From Burkholderiales bacterium (GTDB lineage Bacteria; Pseudomonadota; Gammaproteobacteria; Burkholderiales; SG8-41): DNA of 64,000 nt. The notes under the pieces are model-generated. The model did no database searches. It saw only the letters and a list, made by a program, of their open reading frames with translations, and had not been told where the DNA came from. A program made the position numbers and the translations under genes. Shown here one piece after another: positions 1 through 8,115 of this stretch. Positions within the stretch are counted from its first letter, which is position 1. The number at the start of each line of letters is the position of its first letter. The stretch lies in the NCBI GenBank assembly GCA_019635015.1, contig JAHCAG010000004.1:110549-174548 (forward strand). The letters run 5' to 3'.

Positions 1-466
1 TCAGATTGATGGCCGCGATCCGGCTGTTGTTGGCGCTGCCCTCCTGCAGTGTTACCGGCCCGTTGACCGTGGCGCTGCCGGTGTTGATGTTCCAGGCCTT
101 GGTGCTGTTGGTGTTGGACGAGGAGTTGATGGTGACACCACCAACACCGACGGTCAGCGACTGGTTGGCTGCATGGGTCAGATTGGCAGCGCCTCCCGCG
201 GCCGAGAATGTCAGTGAGCGTGCCGCATAGGCTCCGGCTCCGGCGGGAAAAGTAATGTTGTGGCCGGCATTGATCGTCACATCGTCGGCAGCGGTCGGAC
301 CGCCTGCGGGGCAGGCACCGCCCCAGATGTTCGCCGTCCAGGTGCCGGTTCCGGTCGAGGAGCAGACCGCAGCCAGCGCCGGCCCCGACATGCCCAGAAC
401 CGCAATCAGCAGCACACCCTGCGTCCAGCGGGCCATGTGTTTGCGGTTAGCTCGTAAGGTATTCAT
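1..466 (-). CDS. mshQ: MSHA biogenesis protein MshQ, N-terminal part (cut by window edge)
   Basis: The reading frame opens at the ATG at 464-466 and is still open at base 1, so only about 155 N-terminal residues are visible. They show a signal peptide ending near ALA at about residue 32, then a Ser/Thr/Asn/Gly-rich stretch (ADDVTINAGHNITF) typical of beta-helical surface proteins. A second start (HMARW, ATG at 434-436) would give a shorter signal peptide. It is the last visible gene of the MSHA operon, 22 bp after mshP, which is the position of mshQ in the classical cluster. MshQ is thought to be a large exported accessory or adhesin-like pilus protein. The name rests mostly on position. Confidence 0.7.
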   Translation of the reverse strand, partial: MNTLRANRKHMARWTQGVLLIAVLGMSGPALAAVCSSTGTGTWTANIWGGACPAGGPTAADDVTINAGHNITFPAGAGAYAARSLTFSAAGGAANLTHAANQSLTVGVGGVTINSSSNTNSTKAWNINTGSATVNGPVTLQEGSANNSRIAAINL

Positions 467-488
467 AAGTATTTGTTTTTATTTATTT

Positions 489-986
489 TTATAAACACTC
501 GTAACGCGGCGGCGCTGACGGATCCTTGCACTTGGCCAGCGTCGCCACTACTCGGCGCTCGACATACGCATTGTCCGGCGTACCGGGGCAGACCGCCTGG
601 TTGCAGGCGGTCGCGGTGATCCGGTAAACGCGGATGTTGCGGTTGGCTTCAGTGGTGTCGAAAGGTTCGCAGCCCACGGTGACCGAAAACGTCGCCAGAG
701 AACCGGTCATCGCTCCCTGCGCAATCGTGCCCGAGGGACAGGCCGCAGCGGTCGCGCTGCCCGGATTGTCGGGATCGAGCGCCTGGTACATCGCCCAGTT
801 CAGTCCCGCGCGCGCCGCGTAATACGCGCGCACGCCGAGGATGTCGACCTGCACCGTGTTCTGCTGCAGCCCGGTGAAGATCACCATGAAGGCACCCAGC
901 GCCGACAGCACCACCAGCAGGAATATGCCGGTGACCAGGCTGAAGCCGCGCATGCGGCACGGTGATTTGTGATGGCGGATGGTCAT
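489..986 (-). CDS. mshP: MSHA biogenesis protein MshP (PilX-like minor pilin)
   Basis: 165 residues. The N-terminus MRGFSLVTGIFLLVV is a type III prepilin leader and hydrophobic helix, but position +5 is Thr rather than Glu, as is common for PilX/MshP minor pilins. The rest is Cys-rich (at least seven Cys), suggesting disulfides in the exported domain. The ATG at 984-986 overlaps the mshO stop (ATGA), which favours this start over an in-frame upstream Met. By family it should be a minor pilin processed by the prepilin peptidase and placed at the pilus tip complex. Confidence 0.8.
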   Translation of the reverse strand: MTIRHHKSPCRMRGFSLVTGIFLLVVLSALGAFMVIFTGLQQNTVQVDILGVRAYYAARAGLNWAMYQALDPDNPGSATAAACPSGTIAQGAMTGSLATFSVTVGCEPFDTTEANRNIRVYRITATACNQAVCPGTPDNAYVERRVVATLAKCKDPSAPPRYECL

Positions 987-1807
987 GGCGCGTTGCTCAC
1001 CTGGGTCTGCTGGAACATGCGCACCCGTTCGAGGCCACCGGCTGCCGGGATGCTGTCGATCTGCAGGATGATGGAGACCGTGCCGATGCGTTCGGTCAGT
1101 GCGCCGGCGGTGTAGACGAATTCGCATGCGCCGACATTGCCGGCCAGCACCGCGCTGCTGCCCCCGGCCGGCGGCACCGCGGCTCCCGGCGCTTCCTGGC
1201 TGTAGGCATAACCCCAGTAACGCAGCAACTGGCCGCCGGTGCAGCCATAGGTCACCGGGCCGGTGACCACGTGGAAACGTTTCGCCGGCGAGGGTTCCGG
1301 AAACAGCTTGGAGGCAATCGCGACAGGCGGCGCGGCGGTGGAAGTCAGTGCGGCGCGGTTGTCCCCAAAGTAGGCATTGGACACCGTGCCGCTGTTGTAC
1401 AGGTTGTACACAACGATCTGGTTGCCGGTTGCCAGTGCCGGAGCAGGACCGAGCACGTCAAAGCTGCTGTCGGCCGTGGAAAAATCCAGCACGTCGCCAC
1501 CGCCGCCGCTGTCGGGCTCCGCGCGGTAACGTCCGCCGCCGCTGGTCTCGATGAATTCGACAAACTGCCCGCCACCGTAGACCCGCACGCTGTTGGGCAG
1601 GGCCAGCCGCAGGTCGCGCGCCATGCGGCGCATGGCGGTGTCCGCCTCGTCGGTGAGTGATGCCCGGCGCGCGGCATCGGCATAACCCTCCACCGGGCGG
1701 CGGATGAACACCGCGACCACCGCGGCAATGATCGATGTGATGGCAATCACCACGATCAGTTCGACCAGCGTGACCCCCATCATTTTGCGCAGGATGTTCA
1801 TCGGCAT
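983..1807 (-). CDS. mshO: MSHA minor pilin MshO
   Basis: 274 residues. The short leader MPMNILRKMMG is followed by [11 protein letters not shown], a prepilin cleavage site with Glu at +5 and the long N-terminal helix. The large C-terminal domain contains several Cys (YGCTGG, VGACEF). Size and position after mshD match MshO, a PilW/GspJ-like minor pilin. Its ATG at 1805-1807 overlaps the mshD stop, so translation is probably coupled. A second ATG two codons in is also possible. Confidence 0.82.
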   Translation of the reverse strand: MPMNILRKMMGVTLVELIVVIAITSIIAAVVAVFIRRPVEGYADAARRASLTDEADTAMRRMARDLRLALPNSVRVYGGGQFVEFIETSGGGRYRAEPDSGGGGDVLDFSTADSSFDVLGPAPALATGNQIVVYNLYNSGTVSNAYFGDNRAALTSTAAPPVAIASKLFPEPSPAKRFHVVTGPVTYGCTGGQLLRYWGYAYSQEAPGAAVPPAGGSSAVLAGNVGACEFVYTAGALTERIGTVSIILQIDSIPAAGGLERVRMFQQTQVSNAP

Positions 1808-2430
1808 CAGGGCAGCGCGTTGGGCGCGTAACGGGTGCGGTAGCCGTCGAGCACGACTGTTACGCCGTTGGGCCCGTTCACGGTGACGGTTACACGCAGT
1901 GACAGCGGACGGCCGTTGCTGTCGGTTGCCGCGACGGTACCACTGCTCGCCGCCAGCGCCGCGGCATTCACCGCAACGGACACCGTATAGGCCTCCAGGC
2001 CGCCGATCGGGGTGCCATCGACATTGGCCGGAACGCCCGCCGGCAGGCTGGCGTAATCATTGACGTTGTCGTACGGCGTCGTCGCGCTGCCGCGGGTCTC
2101 GCCTTCAGCGCCTATGCCTTCCAGGGTGGTCGCGCAACGCGCCGGATCCGCGGGATTGACGGCCGCTGTCGATTGCGCCGTTGCCGCGTTGGCATCATCC
2201 GGATCACAGTAGGTGAAGGGCATCGCCAGCACTTCCTCCAGATAGGCCTCGGCGATCGCCAGTGCCTGCTTCTGCGCCAGCGGATCGGCGCTGGCACGGG
2301 TGGTGAAACTCATCACCCCGAGTATGCCGGCCAGCGCGGTGCTGATGATGGCGATGAACACCACCAGCTCCACCAGCGAAATGCCGCGGCTGCGGGTGCT
2401 GTGCATCGTGCGCTCAGTTGGCGATGACAT
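1807..2430 (-). CDS. mshD: MSHA minor pilin MshD
   Basis: 207 residues from the ATG at 2428-2430, which has GGAG 7 nt upstream and overlaps the mshC end by 17 bp. An alternative ATG at 2404-2406 lies just after the mshC stop but lacks a clear ribosome binding site. The leader ends in RG, followed by ISLVELVVFIA: cleavage site, Glu +5 and hydrophobic helix. The family (PilV/GspI-like) forms part of the initiating minor pilin complex. The exported domain has Cys at CDPDD and RCATT. Confidence 0.8.
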   Translation of the reverse strand: MSSPTERTMHSTRSRGISLVELVVFIAIISTALAGILGVMSFTTRASADPLAQKQALAIAEAYLEEVLAMPFTYCDPDDANAATAQSTAAVNPADPARCATTLEGIGAEGETRGSATTPYDNVNDYASLPAGVPANVDGTPIGGLEAYTVSVAVNAAALAASSGTVAATDSNGRPLSLRVTVTVNGPNGVTVVLDGYRTRYAPNALP

Positions 2431-2875
2431 AACCGGTCTCCGCCGAAACCACGATCTGCCGCAGCGGATCGCCGGCGATCGAGCTGGTGAAGGTGATGGT
2501 TGCAGCGGCGCTGGGGCGACCAAGACCGTCAAAAAAGATCTCGAGTGGATTAAGAGTCACTCCGGCCGGCGCCTCTGCACGGGCTGACGCTCCATCTTTC
2601 GGGCTACTGACCGGAAAACTCAACCGGGATGCAGGTGCGCAACCCGAAGCAGAAGCCGCAATGACTTCCGTCGCAGTCACGCACAGATAAACCGGGCGGC
2701 GCCAGGCCACGGCGGTTTTCTGCGCCAAGCGCACGACCGCGACCGACTTGTCGTAGAAACCGCGGGAGTCGAAGGTGCTGGCCTGGAAAAAACGGGGCGC
2801 GGCAACGACGGCAATGATCGCGGCGATCGCGATCGTGACCACCAGTTCCACCAGCGTGAATCCCCTGGCTTTCAT
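2414..2875 (-). CDS. mshC: MSHA minor pilin MshC
   Basis: 153 residues beginning [18 protein letters not shown], a canonical type IV prepilin leader with cleavage after Gly5 and Glu at +5. Two Cys (VYLCV, SGCAP) are available for a disulfide. GGAG sits 8 nt upstream of the ATG. It lies downstream of the mshA terminator, so its expression should depend on readthrough. The size fits a FimT/GspH-like minor pilin, and the order A-C-D is that of the known MSHA locus. Confidence 0.82.
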   Translation of the reverse strand: MKARGFTLVELVVTIAIAAIIAVVAAPRFFQASTFDSRGFYDKSVAVVRLAQKTAVAWRRPVYLCVTATEVIAASASGCAPASRLSFPVSSPKDGASARAEAPAGVTLNPLEIFFDGLGRPSAAATITFTSSIAGDPLRQIVVSAETGYVIAN

Positions 2876-2891
2876 GGCGACTCCATGTTCG

Positions 2892-2929
2892 AAAAAAACG
2901 GGGGGCGTAGCGAACCATGCCCCCCGTTT
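2892..2929 (-). terminator. Rho-independent terminator between mshA and mshC
   Basis: Read on the minus strand, an 11-bp perfect stem (AAACGGGGGGC with GCCCCCCGTTT) closes a 12-nt loop and runs into seven T residues. It lies 50 nt after the mshA stop and 17 nt before the mshC start. It should end most transcripts after the major pilin gene and let a minority read into the minor pilin genes. Confidence 0.9.
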
Positions 2930-2980
2930 CCCAATCGGCCCGTCTCGGACCGGTTCAGGTGCGCTTGATACTGCTGTTGA

Positions 2981-3379
2981 TTAACAACCCGACCGCGTGA
3001 AATAAGGCGGTGTCGTGGTGTAAGTCACCTGGCAGGCCGTATCCGCCGTCAGCGAGAATACAGCTCCCGCCTGGGAGAAACCGCTGATATTGATCGCGGC
3101 GCCAATGCCAGCCGCATCCGCGGTCGGGATGCCACTCACCCCGGTTACCGCTCCACCGCCCATGGTGCAACCGCCTGCAGGCGGGCTGCCCGAGGCAACC
3201 CATTGAGCCTGGCACAGGGCGACTGCGCCGTTGATGGCGCCGATCAATCCATCAGCAGCGGCCGTTTTTGCCTGGGTGCTGACGTCAATGAATCTCGGGA
3301 TTGCCGTTGCCGCCAGAATGCCCAGAATGGCGATCACGACGATCAATTCCACCAGCGTAAAACCGCGTTGCTGTTTCAT
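2981..3379 (-). CDS. mshA: MSHA major pilin MshA
   Basis: 132 residues beginning [20 protein letters not shown]: six-residue leader, cleavage before Phe, Glu +5, long hydrophobic helix. The C-terminal domain carries four Cys, the last being the final residue (RSGC), which suggests a C-terminal disulfide loop. A strong ribosome binding site (AAGGAGAGG) precedes the ATG. The gene is followed directly by a terminator, as expected for a highly expressed structural subunit. MshA assignment over MshB rests on order and on this terminator. The two are paralogous. Confidence 0.85.
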   Translation of the reverse strand: MKQQRGFTLVELIVVIAILGILAATAIPRFIDVSTQAKTAAADGLIGAINGAVALCQAQWVASGSPPAGGCTMGGGAVTGVSGIPTADAAGIGAAINISGFSQAGAVFSLTADTACQVTYTTTPPYFTRSGC

Positions 3380-3469
3380 GGTCCTCTCCTTCTCTTTCTC
3401 TCTATCGAAACCGGTTTAAGAAAATTCTGCAAAAACATATGCAAGCTTCATGCCAGTCATGCGCCCGCT

Positions 3470-3949
3470 TCAGCAGCCGGAGGTCACCAGCGAGCTGAAA
3501 GTCGGCGAGGTATTCGGTGCCGTCGGCGCCGTGTAGGTAAAACTGCAGTTCTGGGGATCATTGCCCATCACCATCATGCGCAGCGTCGCGCCGGCGGCGG
3601 GGCCGCCGAGTTCGGTGTTGTAACCGTCATCCGAGGTCGGACCGGCATTGATGCCGGCTGCAGTGACGATCCCTGCGGCATCAGCCGTCGGGTAGGTATG
3701 GATCATCGTGACATTGACCCCTTCCATCAGCAGCGTCGCCGTGCACTGCGGCGTGGTCGCAAGGCAGGCGGCATGGGACAGCGCCGAGGCCCCTTTCATT
3801 GCACCCACTGCACCGTTGAGTTTGGCGATCCGTGCCTGCACCTGCAGGTTGGCAAACCGCGGCAAGGCCGTCGCCGCAAGAATTGCCAGAATGATGATCA
3901 CCACGATCAATTCGATCAGCGTGAAGCCGTTCTGGAAACGTTTGTTCAT
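3470..3949 (-). CDS. mshB: MSHA pilin-like protein MshB
   Basis: 159 residues beginning MNKRFQNGFTLIELIVVII, with leader, Glu +5 and hydrophobic helix. The C-terminal half closely resembles mshA, including the PTADAAGI segment and a terminal Cys (TSGC), so the two probably arose by duplication. It lies directly upstream of mshA with a 90-bp gap that may hold an extra mshA promoter, although no good -10/-35 pair was found. There is a 77-bp gap before it, after mshF. Confidence 0.82.
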   Translation of the reverse strand: MNKRFQNGFTLIELIVVIIILAILAATALPRFANLQVQARIAKLNGAVGAMKGASALSHAACLATTPQCTATLLMEGVNVTMIHTYPTADAAGIVTAAGINAGPTSDDGYNTELGGPAAGATLRMMVMGNDPQNCSFTYTAPTAPNTSPTFSSLVTSGC

Positions 3950-4026
3950 GTGACTTTTCTCACGAATTCAGTAGCATCTCATTGATAATACAGCAATAGT
4001 GATGCCAGGGTCACCCCCGGTCCTGA

Positions 4027-4542
4027 TCATGGCCACTGATAGGCCGCCACCGGCTGCAAACCGATGCCGGCAATGCCGCGGATCGGCCGCCCGCTTACGA
4101 ATATGTCCTGATAGGCCACTTTCACCGCAAAACGCAGTTGCTTCATGCCGTTACGCGGCTCCACCACCAGGCGTCGCGCTGAGTTGGCGACATACACCAG
4201 TTCCCGTGCCGACCCGTCGAAGTACCAGGTCCCCGCTTCCGGCCGCGCGGGATAGTCTCCGCCGTAATCTGTCGGCCTTTCCGACAGCCAGAGTGTCGGA
4301 TTCTCGACTTCCAGCCGGCGCGCCTCGCCTTCCCTGCGCTCGAGAATCAGTTCGGCAAGACGAATCTGCAAAGCGGTCTTGTAAGCCTGCAATGTGGCCT
4401 CGAAACGCGCTCGCTCCGCCGCCTCCTGATAAAACGTCAGCCTTTCAAGCAGCACTCCGAGCAGCACCGACAGCACCACCGCGACCACCGCCAGTTCCAT
4501 CAAGGAAAAGCCGCGCTGCCGCTGTCTCCCGTCGCGGCTCAT
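4027..4542 (-). CDS. mshF: MSHA biogenesis protein MshF (pilin-like)
   Basis: 171 residues from the ATG at 4540-4542, 4 bp after the mshG stop. The leader MSRDGRQRQRG precedes FSLMELAVVAVVLSVLL, a prepilin-like helix with Glu at +5. It is followed by a charged coiled-coil-like stretch (about residues 35-75) and a domain without Cys. Position between mshG and mshB matches mshF. Its molecular role is poorly understood in the family. A longer in-frame upstream start would run into mshG coding sequence and is unlikely. Confidence 0.75.
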   Translation of the reverse strand: MSRDGRQRQRGFSLMELAVVAVVLSVLLGVLLERLTFYQEAAERARFEATLQAYKTALQIRLAELILERREGEARRLEVENPTLWLSERPTDYGGDYPARPEAGTWYFDGSARELVYVANSARRLVVEPRNGMKQLRFAVKVAYQDIFVSGRPIRGIAGIGLQPVAAYQWP

Positions 4543-4546
4543 GCCG

Positions 4547-5776
4547 TCATTTTTTGGCGGTCGCCGCGGTGCCGAGGTCCCAGATCGGCAGGAACACACC
4601 GAGCGCGAGAATCAGCACCAGGATGCCGAGCATGACGATCAGGATGGGTTCGATCTGCGAGCTGAGGTGTTTCAGTTCGTACTCGACCTCGCGCTGGTAC
4701 ATGTCGGCGATCTCTCCGGTGAGATCGTCGAGCGCGCCCGACTCCTCGCCAACGGCGATCATCTGCAGCACCACCGGTGTGAACACGCCGGCATCGCGTG
4801 CCGTGCGCAGCACCGATTCGCCGCGCTCGACACCCTCGCGCATGCGCACGATGCGTTCACTGATGTAGACATTGTCCACCGTGTTGGCGACCATGCCGAG
4901 GCCGCTGGTCACCGGCACGCCGCTGCTGAAAGCGAGCGAAAAGCTCCGTGCGAAACGTGCCAGCGTGGCCTTCTGGATGATCGTGCCGGCGACCGGGATT
5001 CGCAGCTTGAGACGATCCCAGGCCATGCGTCCGGCGGGCGTGTTTATCCAGGCACGCGCGCCGAAAAACGCGCCGACCAGCGCCACCAGCAGGTATGGCC
5101 AGTACTCGACCATAAAATTGGAAAAGCCGATCAGGATCTTGGTCATCAGCGGCAACTCGGCCTTGAAGCCGGCATACACCTTGGCAAAGGCCGGGATCAC
5201 GAATATGTTGATGATCACGATGGCGATCGCCATCGTCGCGACCACGAAGGTCGGATAACGGATCGCCGATTTCACCTGCTCTCGCATGAACTTCTCGAAC
5301 TCGAGATGGTTGAACAGGCGCAGGAACACATCCTCCAGACGGCCCGTCTGCTCGCCGACGCTGACCATCGCGGTGTAGAACTGGCCGAACACCTCCGGAT
5401 GCCGCGCCAGTGAAACCGAAAGTTCACGGCCGGTGTCCAGGCTTTCGCGCAGATCACGCACCACTGCGGCAAAGGTCGGATTGGCCGTCGACTCCTCCAG
5501 GCCCTTGAGCGCGCCCATGATCGGCACACCGGCCTTGAGCAGGGTGTACATCTGCCGGCTGAACAGCAGCACCTCGGTATGCGTGACCTTGGGTTTGCCG
5601 AAGCTGAAGTTCAGTCCGTCGCCATCGGTCCTTGGCGGCGCCGAAGACTTGATTTCCAGCGGCGTGATGCCGAGTCCGAACAACTGGCCGGCCACCGCGC
5701 CGCTGTCGGCGCCCTCGAGCACCCCCTGCACGGCCTCACCCCGCCCGTTGCGTCCCTTGTAGGCGAAAAAAGGCAT
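4547..5776 (-). CDS. mshG: MSHA platform protein MshG (GspF/PilC family)
   Basis: 409 residues with the two tandem T2SSF domains of inner-membrane platform proteins. It opens MPFFAYKGRNGRGE and has about three membrane segments (near residues 165-195, 215-240 and 375-400). The protein links the assembly ATPase to the growing pilus. It starts 5 bp after mshE, so the two are co-transcribed. The conserved VGEQTGRLEDVF and VGEESGALDDL motifs, one per repeat, are visible. Confidence 0.92.
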   Translation of the reverse strand: MPFFAYKGRNGRGEAVQGVLEGADSGAVAGQLFGLGITPLEIKSSAPPRTDGDGLNFSFGKPKVTHTEVLLFSRQMYTLLKAGVPIMGALKGLEESTANPTFAAVVRDLRESLDTGRELSVSLARHPEVFGQFYTAMVSVGEQTGRLEDVFLRLFNHLEFEKFMREQVKSAIRYPTFVVATMAIAIVIINIFVIPAFAKVYAGFKAELPLMTKILIGFSNFMVEYWPYLLVALVGAFFGARAWINTPAGRMAWDRLKLRIPVAGTIIQKATLARFARSFSLAFSSGVPVTSGLGMVANTVDNVYISERIVRMREGVERGESVLRTARDAGVFTPVVLQMIAVGEESGALDDLTGEIADMYQREVEYELKHLSSQIEPILIVMLGILVLILALGVFLPIWDLGTAATAKK

Positions 5777-5781
5777 GGTCT

Positions 5782-7488
5782 TCAGTCGGCGAGCTGGCTG
5801 CTGACGCGCATCGCCTCGTCCGCCGTGGTGCGGCCGGCGGCGACGATCTGCGCCGCGTGGTGGCGCAGGGTGCGCCCGGCCAGCTGCTCGCGGGCGATCT
5901 TGATGAACTTCTGCACATCCTCCTGGTTTGCAGCCTCCACCACCGGCTTGGTCATTTCCAGCATTTCATAAACGCCGGTGCGGCCGTTGAAACCGGTGCC
6001 GTTGCAATGCGAACAGCCGCGGCCGCGCTTGTAGACATGACTATCGACTGCGTCCCCCAGTTCGCTGCGCAGGAACTCGTGCTCGTTGGGCAGCAGCTTG
6101 TAATCCTCGACACAGCTCTCGCAGATCACCCGTACCAGGCGCTGGGCAATCACCAGCTGCAGCGACAGCGCCACCATGTAGCGCGGGGCCCCCATGTCGA
6201 GCAGCCTGATCGGTGTGCTCGAGGCATCGTTGGTATGCAGGGTGGAGAACACCATGTGGCCGGTCATCGCCGCACGCAACCCGGTTTCGACGGTCTTTTC
6301 GTCGCGCATCTCGCCGACCAGCACCACGTCCGGATCCTGGCGCAGCGCGGAGCGCAGCACCCGGTCAAAGGTCAGCTCGATCTTGTCATTCACCTGCACC
6401 TGGTTGATGCCGGGCAGCCGGTATTCCACCGGGTCCTCGACGGTGATGATCTTTCGCTCCGGCGTGTTCAGCTCGTTGAGGGCCGCGTACAGGGTGGTGG
6501 TCTTGCCGCTGCCGGTGGGGCCGGTCACCAGGATCATGCCGCTGTGGCGATGGATGACTTCGCGCACCTTGACCAGCATGTCGGCGGGAATGCCGATGTT
6601 GTCGAGCCCGAGGAGACCGCTGCCCTGGTTCAGCAGGCGCATCACCACGGACTCGCCGTACTGCGTGGGCATGGTCGATATCCGCACGTCGATCGCGCTG
6701 TTGCGCACCTTGATCGCGAAGCGGCCGTCCTGCGGCAGGCGCTTCTCGGAAATGTCGAGGCCCGACATCAGCTTCAGTCGCAGCACCACGGCCGAGGCGA
6801 TCTTGGCATCGGTCTCCGTCTGCAGGTGCAGCACACCGTCGATGCGAAAACGGATCTGCAGGCGTTTCTCCTGCGGCTCGATGTGGATGTCGGAGGCCCG
6901 CGCCTGGGTGGCATCCTCGAACACGGTCTGCAGCAGCTTGACGACCGGCGCCTCTTCCAGCCCCGGCGTGGTCGCCAGTGCGGCGAAATCCACTGCGCCG
7001 GAATCCCCGAGATCGGCGCCGAGTTCCTGCGCCAGCCCGACAATCTGTTCAGTACGCCGGTAACTGCGGTCGATCACGCGCAGCAGCTCGGTCTCGGTGA
7101 CCACCGCGAGGTCGATATCGCGCTTCAGCACGCGGGCGATTTCGTCGTAGGCAGTCAGGTCGGTGGGGTCGGCCATGCCGACCATGTAGGCCTCACCCTT
7201 GTCCTCGAGCACGATGGCGCGGAAACGCCGCGCCTGGGTTTCCGGCAGCCTGGTGATGACGTCGCGCTTGATGTTGTAATGCTTGAGGTCGATATAGGCC
7301 GCCCCGAGCTGGCGCGCCAGCGCCTTCGAAATCTGCTCCTCGGTGATGAAACCTTTCTCGATGAACACGTGGCCGAGACGGCGCCCGGACCTTTTCTGCT
7401 CCTCAAGCGCGCTTTTCAGCTGGTCTTCGGTCAGCAGCTTCTGCTGGACCAGAATTTCGCCAAGTCGGATCTTTTCGGGACGGCCCAT
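5782..7488 (-). CDS. mshE: MSHA pilus extension ATPase MshE (GspE/PilB family, c-di-GMP-binding N-domain)
   Basis: 568 residues from the ATG at 7486-7488. A TTG at 7501-7503 is possible but has no ribosome binding site. Residues about 8-55 carry two MshEN-type motifs (RLGEILVQQKLL with LGHVFIEKGFI), the cyclic-di-GMP site characterised in Vibrio MshE. The C-terminal ATPase has Walker A GPTGSGKTTT near residue 325, a Walker B-type DPDVVLVGEMRD and a tetracysteine zinc site (CESC, CSHC). It powers pilus polymerisation from the cytoplasmic face. It is the first gene of the operon in this strain. Confidence 0.93.
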   Translation of the reverse strand: MGRPEKIRLGEILVQQKLLTEDQLKSALEEQKRSGRRLGHVFIEKGFITEEQISKALARQLGAAYIDLKHYNIKRDVITRLPETQARRFRAIVLEDKGEAYMVGMADPTDLTAYDEIARVLKRDIDLAVVTETELLRVIDRSYRRTEQIVGLAQELGADLGDSGAVDFAALATTPGLEEAPVVKLLQTVFEDATQARASDIHIEPQEKRLQIRFRIDGVLHLQTETDAKIASAVVLRLKLMSGLDISEKRLPQDGRFAIKVRNSAIDVRISTMPTQYGESVVMRLLNQGSGLLGLDNIGIPADMLVKVREVIHRHSGMILVTGPTGSGKTTTLYAALNELNTPERKIITVEDPVEYRLPGINQVQVNDKIELTFDRVLRSALRQDPDVVLVGEMRDEKTVETGLRAAMTGHMVFSTLHTNDASSTPIRLLDMGAPRYMVALSLQLVIAQRLVRVICESCVEDYKLLPNEHEFLRSELGDAVDSHVYKRGRGCSHCNGTGFNGRTGVYEMLEMTKPVVEAANQEDVQKFIKIAREQLAGRTLRHHAAQIVAAGRTTADEAMRVSSQLAD

Positions 7489-7503
7489 TCGGTTTTCACT
7501 CAA

Positions 7504-7646
7504 AATGAAACAGGTAACGCAAGCGGCGTGCCAACAGGCGTGCCCATACCCACCCTGCCCGGCGGATATCGCATGTTATTGATAATTAAGGATATCCTCT
7601 TAAAGCCTCGAAGACAACCCGATCTGCACGCCACAGGAACTGACTG
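7504..7646. promoter_or_regulatory. Divergent promoter region mshE / trmL
   Basis: This 143-bp gap separates the MSHA operon from trmL. The trmL half is locally AT-rich (GTTATTGATAATTAAGG) and contains the perfect palindrome AGGATATCCT at 7589-7598, within a near-palindromic TTAAGGATATCCTCTTAA. It is a candidate operator or promoter part. No convincing -10/-35 pair could be fixed by eye. Confidence 0.4.
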
Positions 7647-8111
7647 ATGTTCGACATCGTGCTCTACCAGCCGGAAATTGCCCCCAATACCGGCAACGTG
7701 ATGCGGCTGGCAGCCAACACCGGTTCGCGGCTGCACCTGGTGCGACCGCTGGGCTTCACCCTCAACGACCGAACGCTGGCTCGCGCCGGGCTCGACTACC
7801 GCTCGAGCATCGACCTGAAGCTGCACGATGACTGGGCAGCCTGCAACACCCATTTCGCCGGACGGCGGGTCTTCGCCATCACCACGCGGGGCAGCACACG
7901 TTACGATCAGATCAACTATGCCGCGGACGATGTGCTGGTGTTCGGCCCCGAGACCCGGGGCCTGCCCGGGGCGCTGCTGGACAACTGGCCGGCGGAGCGG
8001 CGATTGCGCCTGCCGATGCGCGGTGACAACCGCAGCCTGAATCTGTCGAACGCAGTTGCCGTCGTCGTCTACGAAGCCTGGCGTCAGAACGGTTTTGACG
8101 GCGGTGCCTGA
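7647..8111 (+). CDS. trmL: tRNA (cytidine(34)-2'-O)-methyltransferase TrmL
   Basis: 154 residues, the full length of this small SPOUT methyltransferase. Motifs seen are NTGNVMRLAANTG near the N-terminus, VFGPETRGLP (about residues 95-104) and SLNLSNAVAVVVYE near the C-terminus, which form the knotted S-adenosylmethionine site. It methylates the wobble ribose of tRNA-Leu isoacceptors. AGGAA lies upstream of the ATG. It converges on gpsA, whose stop is 4 bp away. Confidence 0.93.
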   Translation: MFDIVLYQPEIAPNTGNVMRLAANTGSRLHLVRPLGFTLNDRTLARAGLDYRSSIDLKLHDDWAACNTHFAGRRVFAITTRGSTRYDQINYAADDVLVFGPETRGLPGALLDNWPAERRLRLPMRGDNRSLNLSNAVAVVVYEAWRQNGFDGGA

Positions 8112-8115
8112 GCCC

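Noticed and set aside
987..1127. An upstream extension of mshP starting at 1127
   Set aside because: It would lie entirely within mshO coding sequence in another frame. The ATG overlapping the mshO stop gives a proper prepilin leader.
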